From Prevotellaceae bacterium UBA1743 (GTDB taxonomy: Bacteria > Bacteroidota > Bacteroidia > Bacteroidales > Bacteroidaceae), in NCBI GenBank assembly GCA_002314945.1, contig DCHV01000097.1, positions 2,757 to 66,756 of the forward strand: a stretch of DNA of 64,000 nt. Reading direction: 5' to 3'. The position numbers and the translations under genes were made by a program. Of this stretch, positions 45,545-55,139 are shown one piece after another; position 1 is the stretch's first letter; the number at the start of each line of letters is the position of its first letter. The notes under the pieces are model-generated. The model was not told the origin of the DNA. It saw only the letters and a list, made by a program, of their open reading frames with translations, and made no database searches.

Positions 45545-47335
45545 ATGAAGAAGAAAGAAATATCTAAGCGGGTGGAGGAATTGAGAAAATGGATGCGTTC
45601 ATATCAATTGGATGCATTCATTTTCCCGAGCACCGACCCACACAGTGGCGAATATGTACCAGAGCACTGGAAGACAAGGGAATGGATAAGTGGATTCGAC
45701 GGTAGTGCAGGTACTGCAGTGGTTACTTTGCACGATGCTGCACTATGGACGGACAGCAGATACTTTCTTGCTGCGGCGGAACAATTGGAGGGGACTCCTT
45801 TCCGCTTGATGAAAGAGCGCTTGGAAGAGACTCCCACCATCGCCGAATGGCTGAATGAGGTTCTTGGAGAAGGATGCACAGTGGGATTGGATGGATGGGT
45901 AAACACGGGAAGCGAGGTACGCGAACTGCAAAACGAGCTGGATGCCTATGGCATAGAAATAGTCACCGACAACGATCCCGCGCAAGATCTATGGAAAAAC
46001 CGTCCTCCACTGCCTGAAGCCGAAGCTGAGATTCAACCCTTGGAATATGCGGGTATAGAGGCAAAAGAAAAAATCGGACTACTGAGAGAGAAACTGCAGG
46101 AAGCAGGGGTTGATGGCATTGTGATAAGTCAGTTGGATGAAGTGGCATGGCTGACCAACCTGCGTGGCAGTGATGTGCATTGCAATCCTGTAGTGGTCAG
46201 TTATATGCTGGTTACTGACACTCAGGCAATCTTGTATCTCGACCATGCGAAGGCCACGCCTCAGGTGGAACAGTACTTGAAGAGCCAAGGCATCCAACGA
46301 AAAGAGTACGACAGCCTGTCCGAAGACCTTTCCCATTACGACAAGGATTCAATACTGCTGGATCCCGACCATAGTAATTTCCAATTGTGGCTTCTGCTCA
46401 ACCCCGATGTGGTGGTGTACGAAGCTCCATCCCCCGTAGCCTCCATGAAGGCCGTGAAGAACGAGGTGGAGGTGAAGGGCTTTCGCCAAGCTATGTTGCG
46501 TGATGGCGTGGCAATGGTGAAATTCCTGCGTTGGCTACTACCTGCAGTGCAAGCTGGCGGAGAGACTGAAATGAGCGTGAGTGACAAACTGGAATATCTG
46601 AGAAAGGCACAAGCGGAATACCGAGACCTGAGTTTCGACACCATCGCCGGCTACGGGCCACACGGAGCCATCGTACACTACGAAGCGACCAAGGATACAG
46701 ACGCAGAACTCCAAGCAAAAGGGCTGTTACTCATAGATAGCGGAGCACAATATCGGGACGGAACGACAGATATCACACGCACCATTGCCCTTGGTCCCCT
46801 CACCGAGCAAGAATGTATCGACTATACCTTGGTGCTGCGCGGACACATCAGATTGGCGATGGTAAAGTTTCCAGAAGGCACTACTGGCACCCAGCTCGAT
46901 GTATGCGCACGCTACGCGATGTGGCAACAGGGTATCAACTATTTACATGGCACAGGACATGGGGTAGGCAGTTACCTGAATGTGCACGAAGGGCCTCATC
47001 AAATACGCATGAACCATGTGCCGACACCCTTGGAGGCGGGCATGACCGTAACAAACGAACCTGGAATCTATCGTGCAGGGAGTCACGGCATACGCACCGA
47101 GAATACCATGTTGGTAACACACTACATGGAGGGAGAGTATGGTGCGTTCCTGCAACTGGAACCACTCACATTATGTCCTATCGACAAGACACCCATCCTG
47201 ACTGACATGATGCAGGAGGACGAGATTGAATATCTGAACTGGTACCATCAACGGGTGGAGGAGGCTCTGAGCCCCTATTTGAACACAGAAGAAAAGGTGT
47301 GGCTGAAAGAGGCATGCGCACCTATTGCAAAATAA
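45545..47335 (+). CDS. Aminopeptidase P family Xaa-Pro metallopeptidase
   Basis: A 596-aa cytoplasmic peptidase that removes the N-terminal residue before proline. Two N-terminal creatinase-type domains (about 1-310) precede the pita-bread catalytic domain. Metal ligands are visible: the aspartates in LIDSGAQYRDGTTDITRT (about 410-425), the histidine in HGTGHGVGSYLNVHEGP (about 475-490) and the glutamates in TNEPGIYRAGSHGIRTEN. The open frame runs 30 codons further upstream, but the start at 45545 follows the promoter box. The gamma-carbonic anhydrase gene follows after 15 nt. Confidence 0.93.
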   Translation: MKKKEISKRVEELRKWMRSYQLDAFIFPSTDPHSGEYVPEHWKTREWISGFDGSAGTAVVTLHDAALWTDSRYFLAAAEQLEGTPFRLMKERLEETPTIAEWLNEVLGEGCTVGLDGWVNTGSEVRELQNELDAYGIEIVTDNDPAQDLWKNRPPLPEAEAEIQPLEYAGIEAKEKIGLLREKLQEAGVDGIVISQLDEVAWLTNLRGSDVHCNPVVVSYMLVTDTQAILYLDHAKATPQVEQYLKSQGIQRKEYDSLSEDLSHYDKDSILLDPDHSNFQLWLLLNPDVVVYEAPSPVASMKAVKNEVEVKGFRQAMLRDGVAMVKFLRWLLPAVQAGGETEMSVSDKLEYLRKAQAEYRDLSFDTIAGYGPHGAIVHYEATKDTDAELQAKGLLLIDSGAQYRDGTTDITRTIALGPLTEQECIDYTLVLRGHIRLAMVKFPEGTTGTQLDVCARYAMWQQGINYLHGTGHGVGSYLNVHEGPHQIRMNHVPTPLEAGMTVTNEPGIYRAGSHGIRTENTMLVTHYMEGEYGAFLQLEPLTLCPIDKTPILTDMMQEDEIEYLNWYHQRVEEALSPYLNTEEKVWLKEACAPIAK

Positions 47336-47350
47336 GAAAAACAAGATAAT

Positions 47351-47935
47351 ATGGCTATCATCAAGACACTAAAGGGGATGCCCGCACCCCGATTCGGAAA
47401 ACACTGCTACTTCAGCGAAGGAGCCGTGATAGTGGGCGATGTAGAGATGGGCGACGACTGCACAATCTGGTTCAATGCCGTAGTCCGCGGCGATGTTGAT
47501 TACATACGTATCGGCAATCGCACAAACGTACAGGACAACAGTTGCCTGCACACATTGCGCGGGAAGGCTCCCGTCATTTTGGGCGACGATGTAACGATAG
47601 GTCACTCAGTGACTTTGCACGGATGCGAGGTGAAGGATGGTGCCTTGGTTGGCATGGGTGCGACTGTGCTCGACCATGCCATCGTAGGCAAAGGAGCCAT
47701 CGTGGCAGCTGGCGCATTGGTGCTGAGCAACACGGTGATTGGTGACGGCGAACTGTGGGGGGGGGTGCCTGCCAAATTCATCAAGAAAGTGGATCCTGCA
47801 CAAGCCCAGGCTCTCAACAAAACCTTCGCAAGCCATTACATCGAATATAGCGACTGGTTCCGCGAGGCAGACAGTGACCCACGCAACACGCAGACGGTGA
47901 CACGCAGCGAGGACTACATCACACGCGAAGCATAA
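47351..47935 (+). CDS. Gamma-carbonic anhydrase family protein
   Basis: A 194-aa left-handed beta-helix trimer protein. The hexapeptide repeats run through about 15-160. The zinc-binding histidines H67 (NSCLH), H85 and H90 (IGHSVTLHGC) are conserved, so it may be an active carbonic anhydrase. The last about 30 residues (SDWFREADSDPRNTQTVTR) extend beyond the helix. It is probably co-transcribed with the aminopeptidase gene 15 nt upstream. A strong terminator follows. Confidence 0.9.
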   Translation: MAIIKTLKGMPAPRFGKHCYFSEGAVIVGDVEMGDDCTIWFNAVVRGDVDYIRIGNRTNVQDNSCLHTLRGKAPVILGDDVTIGHSVTLHGCEVKDGALVGMGATVLDHAIVGKGAIVAAGALVLSNTVIGDGELWGGVPAKFIKKVDPAQAQALNKTFASHYIEYSDWFREADSDPRNTQTVTRSEDYITREA

Positions 47936-47972
47936 TATTTCGCAGGCAGTAGCCAGATAGAAACGAGAAATC

Positions 47973-48024
47973 AAATAAGTCATTAGAAATTGTATCCGTA
48001 TGATTTCTAATGACTTATTTTTTG
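47973..48024 (+). terminator. Rho-independent terminator after the gamma-carbonic anhydrase gene
   Basis: A perfect 18-bp inverted repeat, AAATAAGTCATTAGAAAT (47973-47990) and its complement (48003-48020), with a 12-nt loop and a T-run after it, 37 nt past the stop codon. Confidence 0.85.
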
Positions 48025-48046
48025 GGGAAAAGAGGTGGGCCTTTCC

Positions 48047-48310
48047 CCAGACTTCTGCATGTACTTTCCCAGACTTTCCCGGGTACTTTTCCGGACTTTT
48101 GCACATACTTTCCCGGAAATTCCTACGTTTTTACAGAGATTTTCCTATGTAAAACGAAAACCGTGTAGTTACAAGGATATTTTCTTGTAGTTACGCGGAA
48201 TTTTCCGTGTAACTACACCATTTCATCCGTGTAGTTACACGATTTTTGTTTTACGCTGGAAAATCTGTCTGCATTCGCTGGAAAATCTGCCAGCATACAT
48301 TGAAAAATCT
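48047..48310. repeat. Intergenic cluster of three short repeat families
   Basis: No gene is visible between 47936 and 48429. Three motif sets follow each other. A C-rich set has variants of ACTTTCCCGGAC (about 48062-48116). A second set is GTGTAGTTACA, at 48163-48173, 48186-48194 (partial), inverted at 48207-48218 and at 48229-48240; the last two form a 12-bp palindrome. A third set is CGCTGGAAAATCTG, at 48254-48267 and 48276-48289 (period 22). The function is unknown. Confidence 0.7.
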
Positions 48311-48371
48311 ACAAAAGTACAATGGGAAATTTTTGGAAAGAAGCTGAGAAATGAGGAAACGCGAGAATACA

Positions 48372-48404
48372 AAGAAGGCCAACGGAATGTCCATCGGCCT
48401 TCTT
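48372..48404 (-). terminator. Terminator hairpin after the FAS1 lipoprotein gene
   Basis: A 9-bp inverted repeat AAGAAGGCC (48372-48380) and GGCCTTCTT (48396-48404), 25 nt past the stop on the minus strand, with a T-rich tail. It could also act on the plus strand. Confidence 0.65.
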
Positions 48405-48429
48405 CTCAATAATATTTCGTTATGTCAGA

Positions 48430-50535
48430 TTACCAGATATCCTCGGGCTCTGCTGGGTTGTCATACACTTCCTTGGGACAATACTCCAGATAATCCATGT
48501 AGAGGTAACGTGTGGGATCGTCCATTACCGTCTTAAATCGGATGTAGTACGTCTTGTCTGGATCCATCGGTTCGCGCAGAAGGATGCGTCGGATACAGAT
48601 GTCCGAATTGCGCATGGAGCCAGCTCCTGCATTTCCTGCACAATACTGCACACATCCCTTCATGAAGTCCTTGTTGCGCATCTTCTTCTCCACTTCGGCA
48701 TTGTAGTCATCGTCATCAGTATCTGCTTCGTAACCTGTATCGCTGGGAATCTGTCCTGCTGCGGTGTTACGGAACTTGGTACCTTGGCGCAAGTCCATAG
48801 GAATGCCAGTAGGAGCAAGGTTTTCACGATTGCTACCCCAGTAACACTGTACCATGCCTCGCTTGTCTCCTCCACATTGGATGGCGAAGCGCAGTTCGTA
48901 GGTGCCGGCACGTGGCACGGGAGGTAGTTCCATGGTACAATCCGTCATACCTTCGATACTCATCTCGTCACCTTGTGCATTGGACCATCCTGTCTGATAT
49001 CCTGTCCAATAGAAGAACCATGTATCCTCGCTCATCCATACGTTGGGCAGATACTTGTATTCGTTATCGGTGGGTATCATTACATACTTGTGGCGGTTGT
49101 CGGTGATGGTGGACATACGAATGTCGTTGTTCATAAACTCGGGCCACATAGCCGTCACTTCCCAGCGAATACGTTGCTTCTGCATGTTGTCGCGCACTTC
49201 GTCGCTATACGTGAGCAAGCCGTTGATGGGATAGATGATACCATTGCGTACATCGTAGAGACCTGTCATGTTCGATTCGCCAATGAGAATACCCTCTTTG
49301 TCGGGGTCGCAGGATTCCTCGTGATAGTTGCCGTGGCGTCCGTTTCTCAGTTTGGGGAAGCGATTGAGGTAGATACCATTGCTTTCCTTGCTTTCGTAGA
49401 GTTTCAGCAGACGGCGCTTACCCATGGTGGTGAGGAATTGATCCATGGCACAACCCAAAGTGCGGGGGTTCGGTGTGTAACCATACTCGTTGTAGTGATA
49501 CATCAAGTGGTCGGTGGTGAGTTTCTCGGGCAAATAATGGTACGTCACGAATTGGTTGAGCAGGTTATCCGTAGAAGTGTAATTCGCATCGCGGGTTGCT
49601 TCGGGATAGATGTTCTTTTCTACCAGATAATCGTACACATCCTGTACTGTGATTTCGAGAGCAGGCTTTCCTAATTCTTTGGCCCAGAACTCGTCTGTCT
49701 CGGCAAATAGAGTAAAACCGTAATAACGGTGTTGGGGAGAATAGCAGGTGTATTCAGGACCTGTCTTTGTCAAGGGAATCTTGCCTGTCAAATAGGCTGT
49801 CTCGTATTCGTGGTCAACTATGAGATCCAGGGTATCCAAAAGACCCACCGCTTTGGACAGCATGGCTGCCACGTGAAAACCTTCTATGTTACGTTCGAGA
49901 ATGCGAGTATAGAGGCGACGCAAGGAGTTGTTGCTCGGTGCTACCACCTGATGCATACAATGAATCACACCATTGAGGGCAGGGATGTTGCAGTTGATGG
50001 GATCGAGTGCGCTTCCGCTGATATAGATGGTGTCGGAATTCTCGGGATAGCTGACATTCAACTTACGGTCGTACATGTTGGCCATGGCTATTTCCGAACC
50101 CTCCTGTGTCGGGAAGTCGCTGGTTTCGAACGCTCTGTAATCATCACCGCTGTCGATGATACTGTTATAGACTATCACCTTGCGGATGGAGTCGAGCACC
50201 ACGCTATCGGTGAAGGCATCCCACGAAGCGCGTGGAATGATTTCGTCTGCCACAAGGGAGTCGAGATAAAGTTGGATAGCTTCGTTGGTGGGAGCAAAGA
50301 CTGTGTAATTTCCACGTGCTGTCATCAACTGTTGAACACTTGTCTTTGTCATCTGGCTCACAGGAATCATTTTGAGTAGTTTGTAGTACTCGCTGTACTG
50401 CTCATGCTTCTGCAGATAGGTATCTACCGTCGATTCCTTGAAGACGTAGCGAGCCGAGTTGTCGATGGACTCGGTGCATCCTACTGCCAAAAAGGAGAGG
50501 ATTGCAAGCAGAGAAATCCGTATTTTCTTTTTCAT
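48430..50535 (-). CDS. FAS1 (fasciclin) domain lipoprotein
   Basis: A 701-aa surface lipoprotein with the lipobox VGCTES near residue 20. Two FAS1-like domains are visible: the first with NYTVFAPTNEAIQLYLDSL (about 75-93), ending in ALNGVIHCMHQV (about 190), and a second around 200-440 with YPINGLLTYSD. The C-terminal half (about 450-690) is an extracellular beta-rich region with Trp/Tyr clusters. Bacteroidales FAS1 lipoproteins usually accompany SusC/SusD loci, but none is beside this gene. The ligand is unknown. Confidence 0.85.
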   Translation of the reverse strand: MKKKIRISLLAILSFLAVGCTESIDNSARYVFKESTVDTYLQKHEQYSEYYKLLKMIPVSQMTKTSVQQLMTARGNYTVFAPTNEAIQLYLDSLVADEIIPRASWDAFTDSVVLDSIRKVIVYNSIIDSGDDYRAFETSDFPTQEGSEIAMANMYDRKLNVSYPENSDTIYISGSALDPINCNIPALNGVIHCMHQVVAPSNNSLRRLYTRILERNIEGFHVAAMLSKAVGLLDTLDLIVDHEYETAYLTGKIPLTKTGPEYTCYSPQHRYYGFTLFAETDEFWAKELGKPALEITVQDVYDYLVEKNIYPEATRDANYTSTDNLLNQFVTYHYLPEKLTTDHLMYHYNEYGYTPNPRTLGCAMDQFLTTMGKRRLLKLYESKESNGIYLNRFPKLRNGRHGNYHEESCDPDKEGILIGESNMTGLYDVRNGIIYPINGLLTYSDEVRDNMQKQRIRWEVTAMWPEFMNNDIRMSTITDNRHKYVMIPTDNEYKYLPNVWMSEDTWFFYWTGYQTGWSNAQGDEMSIEGMTDCTMELPPVPRAGTYELRFAIQCGGDKRGMVQCYWGSNRENLAPTGIPMDLRQGTKFRNTAAGQIPSDTGYEADTDDDDYNAEVEKKMRNKDFMKGCVQYCAGNAGAGSMRNSDICIRRILLREPMDPDKTYYIRFKTVMDDPTRYLYMDYLEYCPKEVYDNPAEPEDIW

Positions 50536-50607
50536 ATTTTGTGTTTTTTATTGTCTTTTTTACATTGTTTTATCCCATTTTTTCTCCAAAAAAGGGATTT
50601 AACACCG

Positions 50608-50615
50608 CAAATATA
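50608..50615 (-). promoter_or_regulatory. -7 box of the FAS1 lipoprotein gene
   Basis: On the minus strand this reads TATATTTG, a match to TAnnTTTG, 72 nt upstream of the ATG. The leader is longer than for neighbouring genes. Confidence 0.4.
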
Positions 50616-50751
50616 CGGAATATTGCACACAATGAACAAATTTATGGCCGATTTTTAGTTTTTGTCACCCGTTTTCAGTTAAGATATGTCAAAAAAACGC
50701 TTTGAGAGTAAAAAATGGTCGTTCAACAATGTCTATTTTCACCTTTGTACG

Positions 50752-50759
50752 TACCTTTG
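50752..50759 (+). promoter_or_regulatory. -7 box of the 50.8-55.1 kb operon
   Basis: TACCTTTG, 21 nt before the ATG at 50781, preceded by two more TTTG stretches (about 50701 and 50744). Confidence 0.5.
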
Positions 50760-50780
50760 TCCACAAATAAACATACTATA

Positions 50781-51365
50781 ATGACACGTATGAGAAAAAA
50801 TATGATATTGCTCTCCCTGATGCTCGTCGCATCGGTGGAGGGTATGGCTCAAGCCGAACTCGTAATCCCCACCTCTAAAAGAACGGTGGAGCAAAGTTGG
50901 GTAGGGACGTATGATCGCGTGAGGACTAAGCTGTCCATGATGAAGGATGCATGGTATCTCGTCATTTTACCAGCTCCATTGGATGGCTACTATTTCGGTC
51001 CGGATGCCATGCGACTGAAGGTGACGGAACAGATCGAAGATGCAGGTGAAGTAACCAAATACGGGTATCAGGAGATGGATGACAAGGAAGACTTCCGTGC
51101 CGGTGATGCGTATCTGGTATGTCCTACGACAAACATCACATCCATCCTGCACATCACGCCAGGTATTTCAACGGAGGTTCCCGCAGAATTGGAGGGGAAG
51201 GAAATTGGGGCTATTCCCGTGGATGACCCAAAGAATATCTCTGGGATAGAAGAAACATCCATACGCAGTAAGGTGTCTCCCGTGTATGACTTACAGGGGC
51301 GTGTAGTCACAAAGTTGCAGCGTGGCGAGATGTTTATAATTGACGGAAAGAAAGTGAGGTTCTGA
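50781..51365 (+). CDS. Secreted 194-aa protein with short sorting-like tail
   Basis: A protein with a signal peptide (about MTRMRKNMILLSLMLVASVEGMAQA) and a beta-rich body of unknown family. The C-terminal segment SPVYDLQGRVVTKLQRGEMFIIDGKKVRF is of the type found at the ends of T9SS-secreted Bacteroidales proteins. The start at 50781 follows the promoter box; the upstream frame crosses it and is rejected. The stop overlaps the next ATG by 1 nt (TGATG), so the genes are coupled. Confidence 0.7.
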   Translation: MTRMRKNMILLSLMLVASVEGMAQAELVIPTSKRTVEQSWVGTYDRVRTKLSMMKDAWYLVILPAPLDGYYFGPDAMRLKVTEQIEDAGEVTKYGYQEMDDKEDFRAGDAYLVCPTTNITSILHITPGISTEVPAELEGKEIGAIPVDDPKNISGIEETSIRSKVSPVYDLQGRVVTKLQRGEMFIIDGKKVRF

Positions 51366-53626
51366 TGAAGAAGATAATATTGATGATACTGGGCCTCGGT
51401 ATGGCCATGCTGGCTGAGGCATACGACCGAAACTATGCTGGTTGCTACAAGTCCGTGACACTGGAATACACTTCCATCGACGAGAACAACGCTCCCATCG
51501 TGTTGTCGGAACTTGTCACGATTCCTCTGGAAAAAGATAAGGCTACATATCGCGAAGTAGGATTCTTCCTGCTCACAAGTATGCCGTTCACCACAGATAA
51601 GGAGCAATGTCCAAGTGGCTCTATGCCTATGGATGTGGGATTATTGCGTCCAGTGGCTACGGAAGGGGCGATGGTGATTCAGGTAGATGGTGAAGGATTT
51701 GGTTCCTCGTATGGACGTGTTTCGCCTTTTCTCATCAACAAACTGACAGCGCGTCAGGCCATCGACGGTTTCCTCGCAGCAATGGACTATGCCGCTACCA
51801 ACGGCATCAAGGTGAATCCCGATTACTACACGCTGAGCGTGGGCTATAGTCGTTCGGGAGGAGAGGCAGTGGCCGTGCAACGCTACCTGGAGAAGTATGC
51901 CGATGCAGATGTGAGGTCACGCGTCCGACTACGTAAGACTATCTGCGGTGGAGCTCCCATCAATGCCACAGAGTCGGCCAAGGGCATCCTGCAGAGCAGA
52001 ATCAGACGGAGGGATATCACAAATACCATCCTGAAGAGTATGATGGAGGCATACAAGGAAGGATGCATGCATACGGTAAGCATGGAGGATTTAGTGGATG
52101 CCAACGGCAACTTTTATGACGATGTGGTAAACGGAACCTCGGTTGCGGGACGTGCATTTTGGAAGGCCTTGGCACAGGAAGATATGGAGAAGGATTGGTT
52201 GCCAGAGGCACCTATCGAATACTATCATTTAGCAAGCGACAACTTGGTGACGTACCGCAATGCTGAAGTGGCACTCGCTGCGTGGGGAAAGGATCGGTTC
52301 AAGATTCAGGATCCCGACATGACAAAAAAGAAATGGAACGTGTCTGTTATACGCCCCGTAGTGGAGAGTGTGAACGCTTCTCTTCTAAAAGAAGACCCAC
52401 ATACAGCAGAAGCTGTGGGCTTCATGCTTGGCATAACAGACGGTTGCCTGCGTGACACTACGCTCACTACCACATACGGTGCGAAAACGAATTTCTATGA
52501 CATGCTCGTCACTCTGTTTGACATCACATCGGGCGCAAACAAGGAAATCCCCTTGAATCTCTCCACAGGACTCAGTAATGGAAAACTGACGTTGAAAAGC
52601 ATCGGCAACCTTCACCTGACTGCTGAATTGGTAGGAAAAGAAGGGAATGTATCGAGCATTCAGGTGACGCTGAAGCCCGAGGCTTTGGATTCTTTGGCTG
52701 CCACAAGTATCAAGGGTGTTGATGCGAAGGGTTACCTGCATATCCCTGTGGAATTTGAGGTAAATATCGCCATAAGCAAGAGTTTATCAATTCCTGTATC
52801 GGGCACTTGCAAAGACTTGGGACAACTGATGGATCAACTTGCTGCCATCGCTCTGCACAAGACGTGTCCTGATGCGGAGACTGCAGAGATGTTCTGCAAT
52901 GCACTGAACCAGAACCTGAGCATGAAGGCCACCTTCATGTCGTTGGAGATGCAAGTAATGGCTTCTTATACGGAATCGTGGATTGATGGCACCTGTACCA
53001 TCGAACCGTATGTGGAATTGGAGGGAATGAGCAGTACGTTGGACAACATTGTCAGTTTGTTTGGTATATCCGTCTCCGAGTATCTCTCGCTCGATGGGAA
53101 GGAATTTAATTTGTCAGGAAACAAGGCCATCATCCACGTCGTAGAACGGGAATTCGGCAAAGTGAAACTCTATGCGGACATCCTGCAGCCAGACAGTACC
53201 TTGATGGGAAGAGTGGATATGACACTCACCTCTGTCGATACCAACGAAACAGGCACGGAATGCTCCCTGCAGATTGATTTTAGCGTAAACATCCTGAAAT
53301 ACCGCGCCAAGGCGGAGGGTAGCTGTAACAATCTGCGCGATGCCTTACTCTGTGCCATACTCTGCAACAATAACCTGTCTTGCGCCACCCCGGAAGAGGC
53401 TCAGGCGTATGCCGATGCAGTGAATGCTCAGGTGAATGCGAGACTCTATGTGGAAAAGGTGGGTGACACGGGCGAATATGGCAACTACGGATACATGGAT
53501 TATGGTTCGTTGCGTGCTGTGGTAGCACAGAATGAATATGGTGCTTATTACGTGCAATATGGCCTCTGCTGGATGAATCAAGTGGATGTGCCATTGAGTG
53601 CCGTGCTAAAGAAAATCATAAAATAA
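51365..53626 (+). CDS. Secreted alpha/beta hydrolase-like protein
   Basis: A 753-aa secreted protein (signal peptide MKKIILMILGLGMAMLAEA). The N-terminal about 330 residues look like an alpha/beta hydrolase with the nucleophile elbow GYSRSGG (about residues 161-167, TLSVGYSRSGGEAVAV), as in lipase or peptidase families. The remaining about 420 residues form a beta-rich C-terminal region with repeated LTLKSIGNLHLTAEL-like units and no recognised family. Its start overlaps the upstream gene, and a metallophosphoesterase gene follows 16 nt downstream. The substrate is unknown. Confidence 0.78.
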   Translation: MKKIILMILGLGMAMLAEAYDRNYAGCYKSVTLEYTSIDENNAPIVLSELVTIPLEKDKATYREVGFFLLTSMPFTTDKEQCPSGSMPMDVGLLRPVATEGAMVIQVDGEGFGSSYGRVSPFLINKLTARQAIDGFLAAMDYAATNGIKVNPDYYTLSVGYSRSGGEAVAVQRYLEKYADADVRSRVRLRKTICGGAPINATESAKGILQSRIRRRDITNTILKSMMEAYKEGCMHTVSMEDLVDANGNFYDDVVNGTSVAGRAFWKALAQEDMEKDWLPEAPIEYYHLASDNLVTYRNAEVALAAWGKDRFKIQDPDMTKKKWNVSVIRPVVESVNASLLKEDPHTAEAVGFMLGITDGCLRDTTLTTTYGAKTNFYDMLVTLFDITSGANKEIPLNLSTGLSNGKLTLKSIGNLHLTAELVGKEGNVSSIQVTLKPEALDSLAATSIKGVDAKGYLHIPVEFEVNIAISKSLSIPVSGTCKDLGQLMDQLAAIALHKTCPDAETAEMFCNALNQNLSMKATFMSLEMQVMASYTESWIDGTCTIEPYVELEGMSSTLDNIVSLFGISVSEYLSLDGKEFNLSGNKAIIHVVEREFGKVKLYADILQPDSTLMGRVDMTLTSVDTNETGTECSLQIDFSVNILKYRAKAEGSCNNLRDALLCAILCNNNLSCATPEEAQAYADAVNAQVNARLYVEKVGDTGEYGNYGYMDYGSLRAVVAQNEYGAYYVQYGLCWMNQVDVPLSAVLKKIIK

Positions 53627-53642
53627 CCGACAGATGACTACG

Positions 53643-55130
53643 ATGAAAAAGATATTATTTTCTGTGCTTCTATTGATGGGAGCATGTATGGAAGCCGCGG
53701 CACAGACGGAGGACAAGACGGTTGTGATAGTGAGCGACTGGCATCTGAGCGATGCACGCAGTTTCGATGCAAACAACTATTATGCTTGGACAAACAAGAA
53801 CAGGGATCGTATTGTGAATTTCCTTAACAAACTGTACGCAAATCCTTCTTCGTGCGATGTGTTGGTCCTGAATGGAGACATCTTCGAGTTGTGGCGCACT
53901 CCCACTAACGTGTGTATGGTGGCTGATGAACAAGGAAAGCTACTTGACGATGTGCAATATCTGCTTCGCATCAAGGAACAGAATGCCGATATATTCGCCG
54001 CACTACAGAAACTACATGATGCAGGTAAGGAAATCGTATATTTGCCAGGCAATCATGACCTGACGATATCGAAGGAGGATATGGAAGCAGCCTTCCCCGG
54101 TTTATTCACCAATGCCTTCGACACTCCGGGAACAGGATTATATGAACCTTTTGGTCCTAATTCGGTAGTAGCCATCGAACATGGCAGCCGGTATGACTAC
54201 TTCAATGCTCCCTATCCTCATGGAGAGATGGGAACCGCGAATGTTCGTTCTGACGCACTTCTTCCTCCTGGTTATTTCACTTCCAAATTGGGGGCATCAG
54301 CCACCGTCTATAAAGCAGCTCAGCAACGCAAAAAGACACGTGGCTTAATCAATGCAACGGAAACGGATGAAGGTAACCGCACATTAGTATCCTCGTTCTG
54401 GAATGCAATACATGTAGGAGTGGGTGCTCCAGACTTCAATGTCTCCACTTGTATCGATGGGGTAGGCGACGAGAATCATCCTGTATATAAATGGGAGGAA
54501 TATGCTGTGACGGAAACTAACAACCCTGTGTTGTATGCGGATAGTTGGACAATAAAGAACTGGAAGAAACGGTGCGAATATAATAAGGTACCTGTCGAAA
54601 TTCCCCTCTCCACAGGTCTGTTGACGGGCATTTTCCACGATTACACCACAAACCTGGCCTTCACTCAGCGTCTATGCAATCCCAAGTTGCCTACACTGAT
54701 ATGTGTGTTTGCCCACACTCATAGCAAACTCGTCGAGACACGCCACGATGCATTAAAGGGAGATGTGGTGTATCTCAACGATGGCACATGGGTGGACGAG
54801 ATGGAATATAGCACATACGGTGTAATCCGCTACACTGCCGCTACTCGACAATATGAGATACAGGTACGCAAATATGGCAGAGATGACACTGATAGTATGT
54901 TGGATTGCAGATATTTGTATGTACCCGAAAACTATCTGCTCTGCCATTCTGACGGTTCTATCGAATTTCAGGCTAAGGCGGAATTGGTGGAATCTGGCGC
55001 AAACGGCATCGGAGGTATCAAAGAAAGTGAGAACATCAAGCCTGTTCAAAAAGTTCTTGAAGAGGGACAAATCTATATTCTCCGGGATGGCTCCCGCTAT
55101 AATGTAGCTGGCCAACAGATGGCAAAGTAG
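53643..55130 (+). CDS. Secreted metallophosphoesterase with C-terminal tail
   Basis: A 495-aa secreted calcineurin-like phosphoesterase. After a signal peptide (MKKILFSVLLLMGACMEAAA) the metal-binding motifs come in order: SDWHLSD, NGDIFELW, PGNHDL and a late VFAHTHSK. The last about 25 residues (EEGQIYILRDGSRYNVAGQQ) resemble a sorting-type tail. An earlier in-frame ATG at 53634 would add three residues. It completes a three-gene run of secreted proteins. The substrate is unknown; a phosphodiester of a surface polymer is possible. The gene is convergent with the PrsW-like gene. Confidence 0.85.
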   Translation: MKKILFSVLLLMGACMEAAAQTEDKTVVIVSDWHLSDARSFDANNYYAWTNKNRDRIVNFLNKLYANPSSCDVLVLNGDIFELWRTPTNVCMVADEQGKLLDDVQYLLRIKEQNADIFAALQKLHDAGKEIVYLPGNHDLTISKEDMEAAFPGLFTNAFDTPGTGLYEPFGPNSVVAIEHGSRYDYFNAPYPHGEMGTANVRSDALLPPGYFTSKLGASATVYKAAQQRKKTRGLINATETDEGNRTLVSSFWNAIHVGVGAPDFNVSTCIDGVGDENHPVYKWEEYAVTETNNPVLYADSWTIKNWKKRCEYNKVPVEIPLSTGLLTGIFHDYTTNLAFTQRLCNPKLPTLICVFAHTHSKLVETRHDALKGDVVYLNDGTWVDEMEYSTYGVIRYTAATRQYEIQVRKYGRDDTDSMLDCRYLYVPENYLLCHSDGSIEFQAKAELVESGANGIGGIKESENIKPVQKVLEEGQIYILRDGSRYNVAGQQMAK

Positions 55131-55139
55131 AGGGCTTTG

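Noticed and set aside
48001..48310. CRISPR or tRNA reading of the 48-kb intergenic repeats
   Set aside because: Repeat units are short, of three kinds, irregularly spaced and partly inverted. No cloverleaf or spacer-repeat pattern is present.
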